From: Myxococcaceae bacterium
GTDB taxonomy: Bacteria > Myxococcota > Myxococcia > Myxococcales > Myxococcaceae
Direction: 5' to 3'
Assembly: GCA_016926755.1 (NCBI GenBank)
Contig: JAFGNZ010000232.1
Location: forward strand, 1-36,565
DNA: 36,565 nt
A model generated the notes under the pieces. That model did no database searches. It saw only the letters and a program-made list of their open reading frames with translations, and was not told the DNA's origin. A program made the translations under genes and the position numbers. Shown in pieces: positions 16,180 through 23,306 of the stretch (the first letter of the stretch is position 1; the number at the start of each line of letters is the position of its first letter).

Positions 16180-17589
16180 TCAGCGCTGGGGGAGGAGCGC
16201 CTTCACCCGCTCGATCAGGGGAGCGAAGCGCTCGGCGTTCATTCCCGCGCCCACCCCCAAGGCGAACGTCAGCGAGAGGAGGAACAGCGTCCCCAGGCAC
16301 GAGCGGCCCGCGGGCTTCATCTGGGCCTGCGCCTGCGCCTGGGCCTGGGCCTGCGCGGGCTCCTGCTCGTCCGGGACGAGCACCACGATCTTGATGCCGC
16401 CGTAGAACAGCGTCTCCACCAGCTCGTTGAAGAAGCGCTCGTACTCCTCCTCGAGGATGTCCATCACGGCGCCGTGGCGGCTCTGGTGCCGCCGCACCAC
16501 CGAGGCGTAGCTGCGCAGCTGGGCCTCCTTCTTGGCCACGTCCACCCAGCCCACCAGCACCGAGGGCGCCGTCTCCGCGTGCGACACGAGCGAGATGGGC
16601 TGCCGGGCATGCAGGCCGCCCGCGGTGCTGGGGCCATCCGGCTCGTCGATGCGGAGCCGATAGGGCCCATAGCTCCTGCGCGCGAACGTCGCCTTGACGA
16701 GATCCGCGACCAGCGCCGCCTTGTTCGAGAACGCCGTCCGGAGATCCTCGGGAGGGGGCTCGCTCGGAAGGGCGGGCGCCGGGGGCTGGACGAGGTGGGG
16801 CGCGGTGACGACCGGCTGCAGGATGGAAGGCGGCGGTGGGACGTAGTTGGGCTGCGTGACGACCGGCACCATGGGCGCCGGGCGGAGGTAGTGGGGCTCG
16901 GTGTTGACGGGGACCAGGACGGGGGGGCCGTCCGGGGGGTACACCATGGACTGGGCAGGCCCCGAGATGATGGGGGGCAGGCTCTGGGTCCTCGTGGGGA
17001 TGGCGGACTCTGGTTGCTCCTGGGCGTTCCAGGGCAGGGGAGGCTCCGTCGTCGGCTCTGGCGGCAGCGTGGGCACGACCCCAGACCTGCGAAGGGGTTG
17101 GCGCGTCGCGTCCTCGTCCTGCAGGGCCGGCCGGACCGTGGACTTGCGAGGGATGTTGCGCGTCGCGTCGTCGTCCTGCAGGGCTGGCCGGATCGTGGAC
17201 TTGCGAGGGATGTTGCGCGTCGCGTCGTCGCCCTGCAGGGCTGGGCGGACCGTGGACTTGCGAGGGATGTTGCGCGTCGCGTCCTCGTCCTGCACGGGCG
17301 GCTGGAGCGCGGGCAGGGGGCGAATGGGGGTCGCGTCGTCAGGCTCCTGGAGATCCTCCTCCGCGAAGGGGATGGGGTCTACCTTGCGAGGGATGGGAGG
17401 CGTCGCGTCATCCCCTTCATAGGACGCCTTCACCGCGGCGGCGTTGGGCATCAGCTGCGTCCGGTCCTGCGCTGGATCCCACGAGGGCTCCTCGGGAGGC
17501 AGTTCCTCTTCGTCCTCCTCGGGAGGCCTGACGCGTGTCTCCTCAACGGACAGTACTGGAGGGAGAGGACCCCTCTGCTTGTTCGCCAT
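16180..17589 (-). CDS. Pro-rich membrane protein with tandem DDATRNIPRK-type threonine repeats
   Basis: 469 residues. The ATG at 17589 (MANKQRG) was chosen; an ATG 18 bases upstream is also possible. Neither has a strong ribosome-binding site. The N-terminal 150 residues are acidic and disordered, with six [DE]DAT[RP] motifs. Four of these lie in a 19-residue tandem repeat (core DDATRNIPRKSTVRPALQ). Related ETR and DRT motifs occur near the start. About residues 150-280 are Pro-rich. About 285-420 form a folded domain of unknown family. A Gln-Ala run (five QA units) precedes one transmembrane helix (about 432-452) and a short cytoplasmic or periplasmic tail. The repeated threonines flanked by acidic residues resemble kinase-FHA targets, which is inference. 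The gene is first in the run with mltA. Confidence 0.82.
   Translation of the reverse strand: MANKQRGPLPPVLSVEETRVRPPEEDEEELPPEEPSWDPAQDRTQLMPNAAAVKASYEGDDATPPIPRKVDPIPFAEEDLQEPDDATPIRPLPALQPPVQDEDATRNIPRKSTVRPALQGDDATRNIPRKSTIRPALQDDDATRNIPRKSTVRPALQDEDATRQPLRRSGVVPTLPPEPTTEPPLPWNAQEQPESAIPTRTQSLPPIISGPAQSMVYPPDGPPVLVPVNTEPHYLRPAPMVPVVTQPNYVPPPPSILQPVVTAPHLVQPPAPALPSEPPPEDLRTAFSNKAALVADLVKATFARRSYGPYRLRIDEPDGPSTAGGLHARQPISLVSHAETAPSVLVGWVDVAKKEAQLRSYASVVRRHQSRHGAVMDILEEEYERFFNELVETLFYGGIKIVVLVPDEQEPAQAQAQAQAQAQMKPAGRSCLGTLFLLSLTFALGVGAGMNAERFAPLIERVKALLPQR
16322..16358 (-). repeat. Hexanucleotide repeat encoding a (Gln-Ala)5 run
   Basis: The + strand reads as repeats of CTGGGC/CTGCGC. On the coding strand this gives alternating Gln and Ala just before the transmembrane helix. 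It is an in-frame simple repeat likely to vary in length between strains. Confidence 0.8.
17101..17300 (-). repeat. 57-bp tandem repeat encoding a 19-residue threonine motif
   Basis: Copies start at 17101, 17158, 17215 and 17272 (GCGCGTCGCGTC on the + strand); the last diverges after about 30 bases. Each encodes one DATRNIPRK-type unit. The period is a multiple of three and the copies are nearly identical, so recent duplication or homogenisation is likely. Confidence 0.9.
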
Positions 17590-17965
17590 GGGAAGTTCCG
17601 CGCACATCGTGCATCGGACTCACTCAGGGGTCCAGTGGCCCGGCGTGAGCAAACGAGCAATTCGAGTCAAAACGGGTGTCAGGGTGGGGGGCTGGCGCGC
17701 AAGGGGGCCTGCCCCGCGGAGGCGCCGGCCGCGTACAAGCCCATCGGGCCGGTGGTGGCCTCCCAGGTGGAGGCTGGCATCGTCCGCGAGGTGGCGCGGC
17801 TGGCCCCGCTGCTGACGTTCAAGGCGTGAAGAGGCGCTCCCGCGCGGCCGGGCGCGAGGAGGCCGCGCTAATTCACTGGCGCCCAAGGGGCTGCTCCGGG
17901 TGGAATCCGCCGGAACGGGCCCTGGGCCCGTGATGATACCCACGAGAGAGACAAGGGAGGGGAAG
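17590..17965. other. 376-bp gene-free stretch holding an rtcB remnant and flanking promoters
   Basis: Apart from the rtcB tail described separately (17707-17829), this holds the start region of the repeat-bearing membrane protein (-) and of the small membrane protein (+). The latter has a purine-rich ribosome-binding site, GGGAGGGGAAG, directly before 17966. No other element was recognised. Confidence 0.6.
17707..17829 (+). pseudogene. rtcB: C-terminal remnant of an RtcB-type RNA ligase
   Basis: Forty codons before a TGA at 17827-17829 read ACPAEAPAAYKPIG, then VVASQVEAGIVREVARL, then APLLTFKA. This matches the end of RtcB, the GTP-dependent RNA 3'-phosphate ligase: the EAP-x-AYK motif, the AGIVxxVAxL helix and a final K-[GA]. 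Upstream in the same frame there is only unrelated sequence, and the start codon and catalytic core are absent. A complete RtcB has about 400-480 residues. The remnant has no start codon or ribosome-binding site of its own, so it should not be expressed as a functional protein. A deletion or rearrangement scar is the simplest reading; it could instead be the end of a frameshifted copy whose body was replaced by the opposite-strand gene. Confidence 0.7.
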
Positions 17966-18409
17966 ATGACCGATACGTTTGGAGCTTCCGGGCCAGCGGG
18001 TGATGCCCGGGAGAAGGTGAGCCTGCCCGCCATCCTGTTGATGGTCGCGGGAGGCATTGGCGTGGCGTATGCCCTGCTGAGCATCGTGACGGCGCTCACG
18101 GGAGGCGACGCCCAGCAGGCGCAGATGGAGCAGATCCTCAGCGACCCGAACATCCCCGAGGGGCTCAAGTCCGTCCTCGCGAGCACGGTGAAGGGAGGGG
18201 TGATCTTCCCCATCATCATCCTGGCCGCCAACGCCTTCGTCCTGTTCGGCGGCTTGAAGATGAAGAACCTGGAGAGCTACGGGCTGGCGATGGCGGCCGC
18301 CATCATCGCGCTCATCCCGTGCTGCCCGTGCGGCTGCATCGGCATCCCGGTGGGCATCTACGCGCTGATCGTGCTCAACAAACCCGAGGTGAAGTCCGCC
18401 TTCCGGTAG
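17966..18409 (+). CDS. Small membrane protein with PCCPCGC motif, unknown function
   Basis: 147 residues. The ATG at 17966 (MTDTFGASG) is preceded by GGGAGGGGAAG. An upstream in-frame ATG at 17900 lacks this site. Three hydrophobic segments are seen: about 20-45, 73-97 and 106-138. The last contains IPCCPCGCIGIPVGIYAL and is followed by LNKPEVKSAF, which ends the protein. A Cys-cluster, Gly-Ile-Pro helix and NxPEVxxAF tail are shared by small uncharacterised membrane proteins of myxobacteria and planctomycetes. The clustered Cys could bind metal or be acylated, but neither can be shown. It is convergent with the GNAT gene, with a strong hairpin between them. Confidence 0.8.
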   Translation: MTDTFGASGPAGDAREKVSLPAILLMVAGGIGVAYALLSIVTALTGGDAQQAQMEQILSDPNIPEGLKSVLASTVKGGVIFPIIILAANAFVLFGGLKMKNLESYGLAMAAAIIALIPCCPCGCIGIPVGIYALIVLNKPEVKSAFR

Positions 18410-18420
18410 CAGGCCGCCGG

Positions 18421-18447
18421 GAGCCCGGACCCGCCACGGCCGGGCTC
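18421..18447. terminator. Hairpin between convergent genes, possible bidirectional terminator
   Basis: GAGCCCGG (18421-18428) and CCGGGCTC (18440-18447) form a perfect 8-bp stem around an 11-base loop. It lies between two convergent stop codons and overlaps the GNAT stop by two bases. No T-run follows on either strand, so it may act as a barrier or mRNA-end stabiliser rather than a classical intrinsic terminator. Confidence 0.5.
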
Positions 18448-18991
18448 ACGGCTCGGGGCGCCGGGAGACGAACGCCTCGCCCCGGCGCTCTCCCAGGAGG
18501 AGCGAGAGGGTGGACCGGCGCTTCTGCATCCGCACGCAGGACAGCTGCACCTCCGGGGTGAGGACGCGCTGGGCCGCGTGCAGCCGGACGTAGCCCCGCG
18601 TGCGGTAGAACGTCTCCGCGTTGAGGCTGGCATCCAGGCTCACCCCGTGCGCCCCGGCGCGCCACGCCAGCGTCTCCAGCGCGGACAGCAGCGCGGAGCC
18701 CACGCCGTGGCCCGCCTCCTCCGGCGCCACGTAGAGGGCCTCCAGCTCCCCCTGCCGCGGATCGAGCTGCCCGAAGCCCACCAGGTGTCGCCCGCGCTCG
18801 GCCACCAGCACCGTGCGCGGCTGCTCCGGCCGCAGGTAGCCCTCCGGGCGCAGCAGCTCCACCCACGTCCTCACCTCCAGGGAGGAGTAGGCGCCCCGAC
18901 AGAGGGCCGCCACGGAGCGGGAGTGCAGCCGCCAGAGCGCGTCGCGATCCGCCTCGCTCGCCGGGCGCAGGGTCAACCCTCGTGCCACCAC
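18446..18991 (-). CDS. GNAT-family N-acetyltransferase
   Basis: 181 residues beginning at a GTG; a second GTG follows directly, and GAGGG lies just upstream. The GNAT core is clear: beta-strand ELEALYVAP (82-90), the acetyl-CoA pyrophosphate loop EAGHGVGSAL (92-101), then NAETFYRTRGYVRLH near 127-141, which is the usual motif B. The enzyme should transfer an acetyl group from acetyl-CoA to an amine. The acceptor is unknown. The start lies four bases after the glgC stop, so translation is probably coupled to glgC. A link to glycogen control is possible but unproven. The C-terminal 30 residues extend past the fold and are basic. Confidence 0.88.
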   Translation of the reverse strand: MVARGLTLRPASEADRDALWRLHSRSVAALCRGAYSSLEVRTWVELLRPEGYLRPEQPRTVLVAERGRHLVGFGQLDPRQGELEALYVAPEEAGHGVGSALLSALETLAWRAGAHGVSLDASLNAETFYRTRGYVRLHAAQRVLTPEVQLSCVRMQKRRSTLSLLLGERRGEAFVSRRPEP

Positions 18992-18995
18992 GCCC

Positions 18996-20225
18996 TCACG
19001 CCACCTTCATGCCCTTGGGGATGACCACCACGCCGCCCGAGGTGACGTGGAAGCGCCGCTTGTCCTCCTCCAGATCGTACCCGATCGTCATCCCCGGGGG
19101 GATCTCCACGTTCTTGTCGATGATGGCGCGCTTGATCCGGCAGCGCCGGCCGATGGAGACGTTCTCGAAGAGGATGCAGTCCTCCACCTCCGAGTACGAG
19201 TGGACGCGCACCTTGGGCGAGAGGATGGAGCGGTTCACCATGCCCCCGGAGATGATGCAGCCCTCGGATACCAGCGAGTCCGTGGCCTTGCCCACCCGCT
19301 TGTTGGCCTGGTCCGCGAAGACGAACTTGGCCGGCGGGTAGTTGTTGGGCTGGGTGTAGATGGGCCACCGGTCGTTGTAGAGGTTGAAGATGGGGTCCAC
19401 CTCCGCCAGATCCATGTTGGACTGGTAGTACACGTCGATGTTCCCCACATCCCGCCAGTAGCCGTGCTCCTTCTCCTCCTGCCCCGGCACCCGGTTCTGG
19501 GCGAAGTCGTACACGTACACCGGCGCGCGCTTGTACAGCTGGCTGATGATGGACTTGCCGAAGTCGTGCGCGCTGTCCTCGTCCGCCGCGTCTCGCACCA
19601 CCTCCTGCACCAGGGTGTCCGTGGAGAAGAGGTAGTTGCCCATGGAGGCCAGGCACATCTTCGGGTTGCCGGGCATGGGCGGCGGGTTCCTGGGCTTCTC
19701 CAGGAACTGGCGCATCTGCCCGTCCGGCCCCACGTCGATGATGCCGAACTCCCTGCCCTCCTCGATGGGCACGGGGATGGCCGCCACCGTGCAGGCGGCC
19801 TTGCGCGCCACGTGGAAGTCCAGCATCTGCCGCACATCCATCCGGTACACGTGGTCCGCGCCGAAGACGTAGATGTGATCCGGCTCCTCGTCCGTGATGA
19901 TGTTGAGGTTCTGGTAGATGGCGTCCGCGCTGCCCTTGTACCAGTCCAGCCCGGTGCGCATCTGCGCCGGCACGGACTCCACGTAGTGGCCCAGGAAGGC
20001 CGTCATCCTCCAGGCCCGGGACAGGTGGTTGTTCAGCGAGTCGCTCTTGTACTGGGTGAGCACCTTCATCCGGTACACGCCGGAGTTGGCGAAGTTGGAG
20101 AGGACGAAGTCAATGATGCGGTAGCGCCCACCGAAGGGCACCGCCGGCTTGGCGCGCTCTCGGGTGAGCGGCTCCAGCCGGGTCCCTGCGCCACCTGCCA
20201 GAATCATCGCCAGCAGCTTTGTCAT
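18996..20225 (-). CDS. glgC: Glucose-1-phosphate adenylyltransferase (ADP-glucose pyrophosphorylase)
   Basis: 409 residues, normal length for GlgC. The nucleotidyltransferase signature [16 protein letters not shown] (6-21) is followed by [15 protein letters not shown] (26-40), the core that binds ATP and the allosteric activator. Other conserved segments include YYQSNMDL and the C-terminal left-handed beta-helix ([16 protein letters not shown]). It makes ADP-glucose from glucose-1-phosphate and ATP, the committed step of bacterial glycogen synthesis. No glgA, glgB or glgP is nearby. It is divergent from the FHA-GGDEF gene across 173 bases and is followed within four bases by the GNAT gene. 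Confidence 0.96.
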   Translation of the reverse strand: MTKLLAMILAGGAGTRLEPLTRERAKPAVPFGGRYRIIDFVLSNFANSGVYRMKVLTQYKSDSLNNHLSRAWRMTAFLGHYVESVPAQMRTGLDWYKGSADAIYQNLNIITDEEPDHIYVFGADHVYRMDVRQMLDFHVARKAACTVAAIPVPIEEGREFGIIDVGPDGQMRQFLEKPRNPPPMPGNPKMCLASMGNYLFSTDTLVQEVVRDAADEDSAHDFGKSIISQLYKRAPVYVYDFAQNRVPGQEEKEHGYWRDVGNIDVYYQSNMDLAEVDPIFNLYNDRWPIYTQPNNYPPAKFVFADQANKRVGKATDSLVSEGCIISGGMVNRSILSPKVRVHSYSEVEDCILFENVSIGRRCRIKRAIIDKNVEIPPGMTIGYDLEEDKRRFHVTSGGVVVIPKGMKVA

Positions 20226-20398
20226 AGGCGGCGGACGTTAGTGCCCCACCGCCGGGCGACAAGGCCGCCTGCTCGCTTCCCTTTCGATCCGTTGAATGCC
20301 CAACCGCCCCCGGGGGGGGCCGCTGGAAACTGGAGAACTCCGGGGGCTCCACGCCTACATGGCTTCCTGCAGCCAGGACGTGATATTCCTCGTTTCCG
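20226..20398. promoter_or_regulatory. Divergent promoter region, glgC / FHA-GGDEF
   Basis: 173 bases between divergent starts. They contain a C8/G8-type run (about 20309-20320) and short interrupted dyads around CTCCGGGGGCTCC (20337-20350). Neither gene has a clear ribosome-binding site. I inspected for -24/-12 and -35/-10 elements and found none with correct spacing. Confidence 0.4.
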
Positions 20399-21280
20399 AT
20401 GGCTGCCGACGAAACTCGGGTCACCAAGATCACCACGGTCAAGGCACCTAGCGCGACCAACCGGGATTGCTGCCTCGTCCAGATCCATGGCCCGGAGCTC
20501 GGGAAGAAGTACGTGCTCGATGATCAGGAGCACACCATCGGGCGCGACGAGAACAACCAGATCGTCGTGGAGCTGGACAACGTGTCCCGCCGGCACGCGA
20601 AGATCAGCACCAAGCAGGGCCGCATGTTCGTGGAGGATCTGAACTCCACCAACGGCACCTACCTCAATGATCAGGAGGTGCACCACGCCCAGCCGCTGCG
20701 CAGCGGAGATCTGATCAAGGTCGGCGGCTCGATCTTCAAGTTCCTGGATGGCGACAACATCGAGACGCAGTACCACGAGACGATCTACACGCTGACGATC
20801 GCGGACGGTCTCACCGGGGTGAACAACAAGCGCTACTTCCTCGAGTACCTCGAGCGGGAGATGGGGCGCTCGCACCGCTACCACCGGGCGCTGTCGCTGA
20901 TGATGTTCGACATCGACCACTTCAAGAAGATCAACGACGTGCACGGGCACCTGGCCGGGGACTACGTGCTGCGCGAGCTGGCCCAGTCCATCAAGCGGCT
21001 GGTGCGGCGCGAGCAGTGCTTCGCGCGCTACGGGGGCGAGGAGTTCGCGCTGGTGATGCCCGAGGACGGGCCGGAGAAGGCGCGGCTGTTCGCGGAGAAG
21101 ATCCGCAAGCTCATCGAGGAGAAGACGTTCCTCTTCGAGGAGAAGGAGATCCCCGTCACCATCTCCGTGGGCGTGGCGGAGATGGAGAACGACATGACGG
21201 AGCCCACCCAGTTCATCAAGGTGGCGGACGCCAACCTGTACCGGGCCAAGAAGGCAGGGCGCAATCAGGTGATCGGGTAG
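20399..21280 (+). CDS. FHA-GGDEF diguanylate cyclase
   Basis: 293 residues. An N-terminal tail (DETRVTKITT) leads into an FHA domain with the phosphothreonine-binding signature: TIGRD (46-50), VSRRHAKI (62-69), STNGTYLN (83-90). The GGDEF domain starts near 135 (ADGLTGVNNKRYF) and has an intact active-site GGEEF (212-216). It should therefore make cyclic-di-GMP. The product-inhibition I-site is degenerate: RREQ (203-206) replaces RxxD. Architecture implies that binding a phosphothreonine partner, supplied by a Ser/Thr kinase, controls c-di-GMP output. The N-terminal ETRVT could itself be a phosphorylated ligand for the FHA domain, as in GarA-type proteins; this is inference. A lipid- or cytosol-located hydrolase follows three bases downstream. 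Confidence 0.93.
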   Translation: MAADETRVTKITTVKAPSATNRDCCLVQIHGPELGKKYVLDDQEHTIGRDENNQIVVELDNVSRRHAKISTKQGRMFVEDLNSTNGTYLNDQEVHHAQPLRSGDLIKVGGSIFKFLDGDNIETQYHETIYTLTIADGLTGVNNKRYFLEYLEREMGRSHRYHRALSLMMFDIDHFKKINDVHGHLAGDYVLRELAQSIKRLVRREQCFARYGGEEFALVMPEDGPEKARLFAEKIRKLIEEKTFLFEEKEIPVTISVGVAEMENDMTEPTQFIKVADANLYRAKKAGRNQVIG

Positions 21281-21283
21281 GGC

Positions 21284-22042
21284 GTGGCCAAGGACTCGCC
21301 ATCGCGGCTGGCTCGGGCCCTGTTCATCCTCCTGGGGCTGGTGATGCTGGGCGCGGCGTGGGTCTGGCCCCATCTGCCCAGCCGTGACGGGGCGCGCGTC
21401 GAGGCAGGCCCGGAGCTGCTGGGCCTGCTGTCCGGTGGGTACGCCTATGCCTGGGTGCTGAAGACGCCGAACGGCGCGGCGCTCGTGGATGCCGGGGCGG
21501 ATCCCCAGGGCAAGGAGCTGCTGGCGGAGCTGGCCGCGCGCGGGGTGAGCCCGGAGCAGGTGCATACGATCCTGCTGACGCATGGCCATGTGGACCACTG
21601 GGCCGGCGCCCACCTGTTCCCCAATGCCCGCGTGGTGCTGGGGCCGGGGGAGGGCGCCCTGCTCCGGGGAGAGTATTCCCAGAAGAGCCTGGTGGGGCGG
21701 ATGACGCGCTCGCTGCCCCGCCCGCCCCTGCCCGCGAAGCTGGAGGAGGTGGCGGAGGGGGTGGAGCTGGAGGTGGATGGGGAGCCGATCCGCGCCATTC
21801 ACGTGCCAGGGCACACGCCCGGCAGCATGGTGTACCTGTGGCGGGATGTGCTCTTCACCGGGGACTTGCTGGTGCGCAGCAACCGGGGCCTGGACTCCTC
21901 ACCCTTCATCTTCTCCGAGAGCAACGAGGAGAGCCGCGCGTCCCTGCGGAAGCTGAGGGGCGTGGAGTTCTCCCGCATCGCGGACGGGCACGCCGGCCTC
22001 ACGGTGGATGCGCGGGCGCAGCTGGAGAAGCTGCTGGAGTAG
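21284..22042 (+). CDS. Metallo-beta-lactamase-fold hydrolase, membrane anchored
   Basis: 252 residues from a GTG three bases after the preceding stop. A hydrophobic helix (about 10-28) with a basic N-terminus is a signal anchor. The metal site is complete: His100, His102, Asp104, His105 (HGHVDH), His177 (VPGHTPGS), Asp194 (FTGD) and His236 (DGHAG). This is a glyoxalase-II/lactonase-like member of the superfamily and the substrate cannot be assigned. The hydrolase domain probably faces the periplasm. It is convergent with the next gene with only five bases between stop codons. The coupling to a diguanylate cyclase suggests, weakly, a role in the same regulation. Confidence 0.88.
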   Translation: MAKDSPSRLARALFILLGLVMLGAAWVWPHLPSRDGARVEAGPELLGLLSGGYAYAWVLKTPNGAALVDAGADPQGKELLAELAARGVSPEQVHTILLTHGHVDHWAGAHLFPNARVVLGPGEGALLRGEYSQKSLVGRMTRSLPRPPLPAKLEEVAEGVELEVDGEPIRAIHVPGHTPGSMVYLWRDVLFTGDLLVRSNRGLDSSPFIFSESNEESRASLRKLRGVEFSRIADGHAGLTVDARAQLEKLLE

Positions 22043-22047
22043 GGTGT

Positions 22048-23265
22048 TCAGGGCGAGGGCGTGTCGATGAGCAGCTCGCAGGGGCGCGCCGTGAGCCCCC
22101 ACGACTGCCGGGGCGCGAAGCCCATCCAGGGCTCGTGGCGATAGCCGAGCGTCACCTGGAAGAGCCCCCGGGGAGGGAGGAAGAGCACGACGTTGCCGCG
22201 CAGGAAGTCCTGGCTCTTCGCCATGGCGGCCTGCATCGCCTCGCGGGTCTGCCCCAGCACGAGGATCGCGGAGCGCCCCAGGTGCGGCCACCCGCCGAGG
22301 CCGTCCATCTCCTCGGGATCGAGCACGGCCGGGTGGACGCTCTCCGCCGGGAGCCGGGCGCGAGGGATCCAGCACGCCGTCAGCTCGTGCGTGAGCGTCG
22401 CGCCTGGCTTCACCTCGCGCGAGAAGGGCGCGAAGAAGCTCGCGGCGGGAGGCATCCCGGGCGGACCGTACCAGGTGCGGAGCTCCACGAGCCTCACGCG
22501 CTCCTGGGGAAAGCCGGCTGCCTCCACCGCCACCGTCCACCGCGGCCCTCCCCATCCACTACGAGCCTCGGGCTGCGCCAGGCCCGGGTAGAGCTCCGCG
22601 GGCTCATCCCCCTCGTTGCGGAAGTGGAGCTGGAGCTTCACCTCCGCGAGCTCATCCAGCGGGAGCCGTTGAGGCGTCACCTGGACTTCGAGCGCGAGGC
22701 GAGGCTGGCCCCGCTGCCGCAGGCCGAGGCGCCCGAGCACACCGGGCTCGGTCTTGTCCGCAGTGGGCGGGACGGCTTCGGCGCGGCCGGGCTCTTCGCT
22801 TGCACGTGCGATTGGCTCCGTGGCGGCGAGCACGGCCCCGACGCGCTCCGCCAGCCGAGCCCAGTCGGCGCGGGGGAGGGGGCGGGTGAGCAGGAGCGAG
22901 AGCCAGGCCTCGTCGAGGGGCTGCTGGTGCAGGGCCATGCGCAGGAGGCGGGGCGGATCGAAGCGCTCCTCGGGCTGCGCCCCCGGCGTGAGCAGCTCTT
23001 CGCCACCGATCAGGGAGCGAGGCACCGCGCGATAGGGGGCAATCGGCAGTCGGCCCTCCGCGACCAGCTCGGCGAACAGCTCTTCGAGGGGGCCGAGGGC
23101 CGCCGCGGCCCAGCGCTCATAGGGGAGACTGGCGTGCTCGAACCACCTGCGGGTGGCCTCCGAGGGATCCTCGCCCGGCAGCGACGCGACGGACACGCGC
23201 TTGCCGTCGAGGAGCTCGAGGGCATGGAACTCGGACACGCGGATGGCACCTGCTTGACCACTCAT
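22048..23265 (-). CDS. Protein of unknown function, last gene of the synthetase operon
   Basis: 405 residues from the ATG at 23265 (MSGQAGAIRV); the G-rich GGGGAG upstream is unusually close. Longer in-frame readings overlap the preceding gene and look like shadow sequence. About residues 1-130 are helical. About 175-405 look beta-rich (LEVQVTPQRLPL, VKLQLHFRNEGDEPAEL, TLTHELTACWIP), resembling a domain with two beta-sandwich halves. There is no signal peptide, no transmembrane helix and no catalytic motif I recognise. It lies 41 bases after the second asparagine-synthetase-like gene and probably belongs to the same transcript, so its substrate may be the product of that pathway; this is positional inference only. 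Confidence 0.75.
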   Translation of the reverse strand: MSGQAGAIRVSEFHALELLDGKRVSVASLPGEDPSEATRRWFEHASLPYERWAAAALGPLEELFAELVAEGRLPIAPYRAVPRSLIGGEELLTPGAQPEERFDPPRLLRMALHQQPLDEAWLSLLLTRPLPRADWARLAERVGAVLAATEPIARASEEPGRAEAVPPTADKTEPGVLGRLGLRQRGQPRLALEVQVTPQRLPLDELAEVKLQLHFRNEGDEPAELYPGLAQPEARSGWGGPRWTVAVEAAGFPQERVRLVELRTWYGPPGMPPAASFFAPFSREVKPGATLTHELTACWIPRARLPAESVHPAVLDPEEMDGLGGWPHLGRSAILVLGQTREAMQAAMAKSQDFLRGNVVLFLPPRGLFQVTLGYRHEPWMGFAPRQSWGLTARPCELLIDTPSP

Positions 23266-23306
23266 GCTCCCCAGCTTACCCGGAGGGACGGAGCCGTGGA
23301 TCCGCG

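Noticed and set aside
17101-17300. Regular repeats as a CRISPR array
   Set aside because: The 57-bp units are contiguous, without unique spacers, and are in frame within a protein-coding gene.
20340-20398. Sigma-54 promoter upstream of the FHA-GGDEF gene
   Set aside because: TGGC and TGCA elements can be found (TGGCTTCCTGCA), but the GG to GC spacing is about 8 bases instead of 12.
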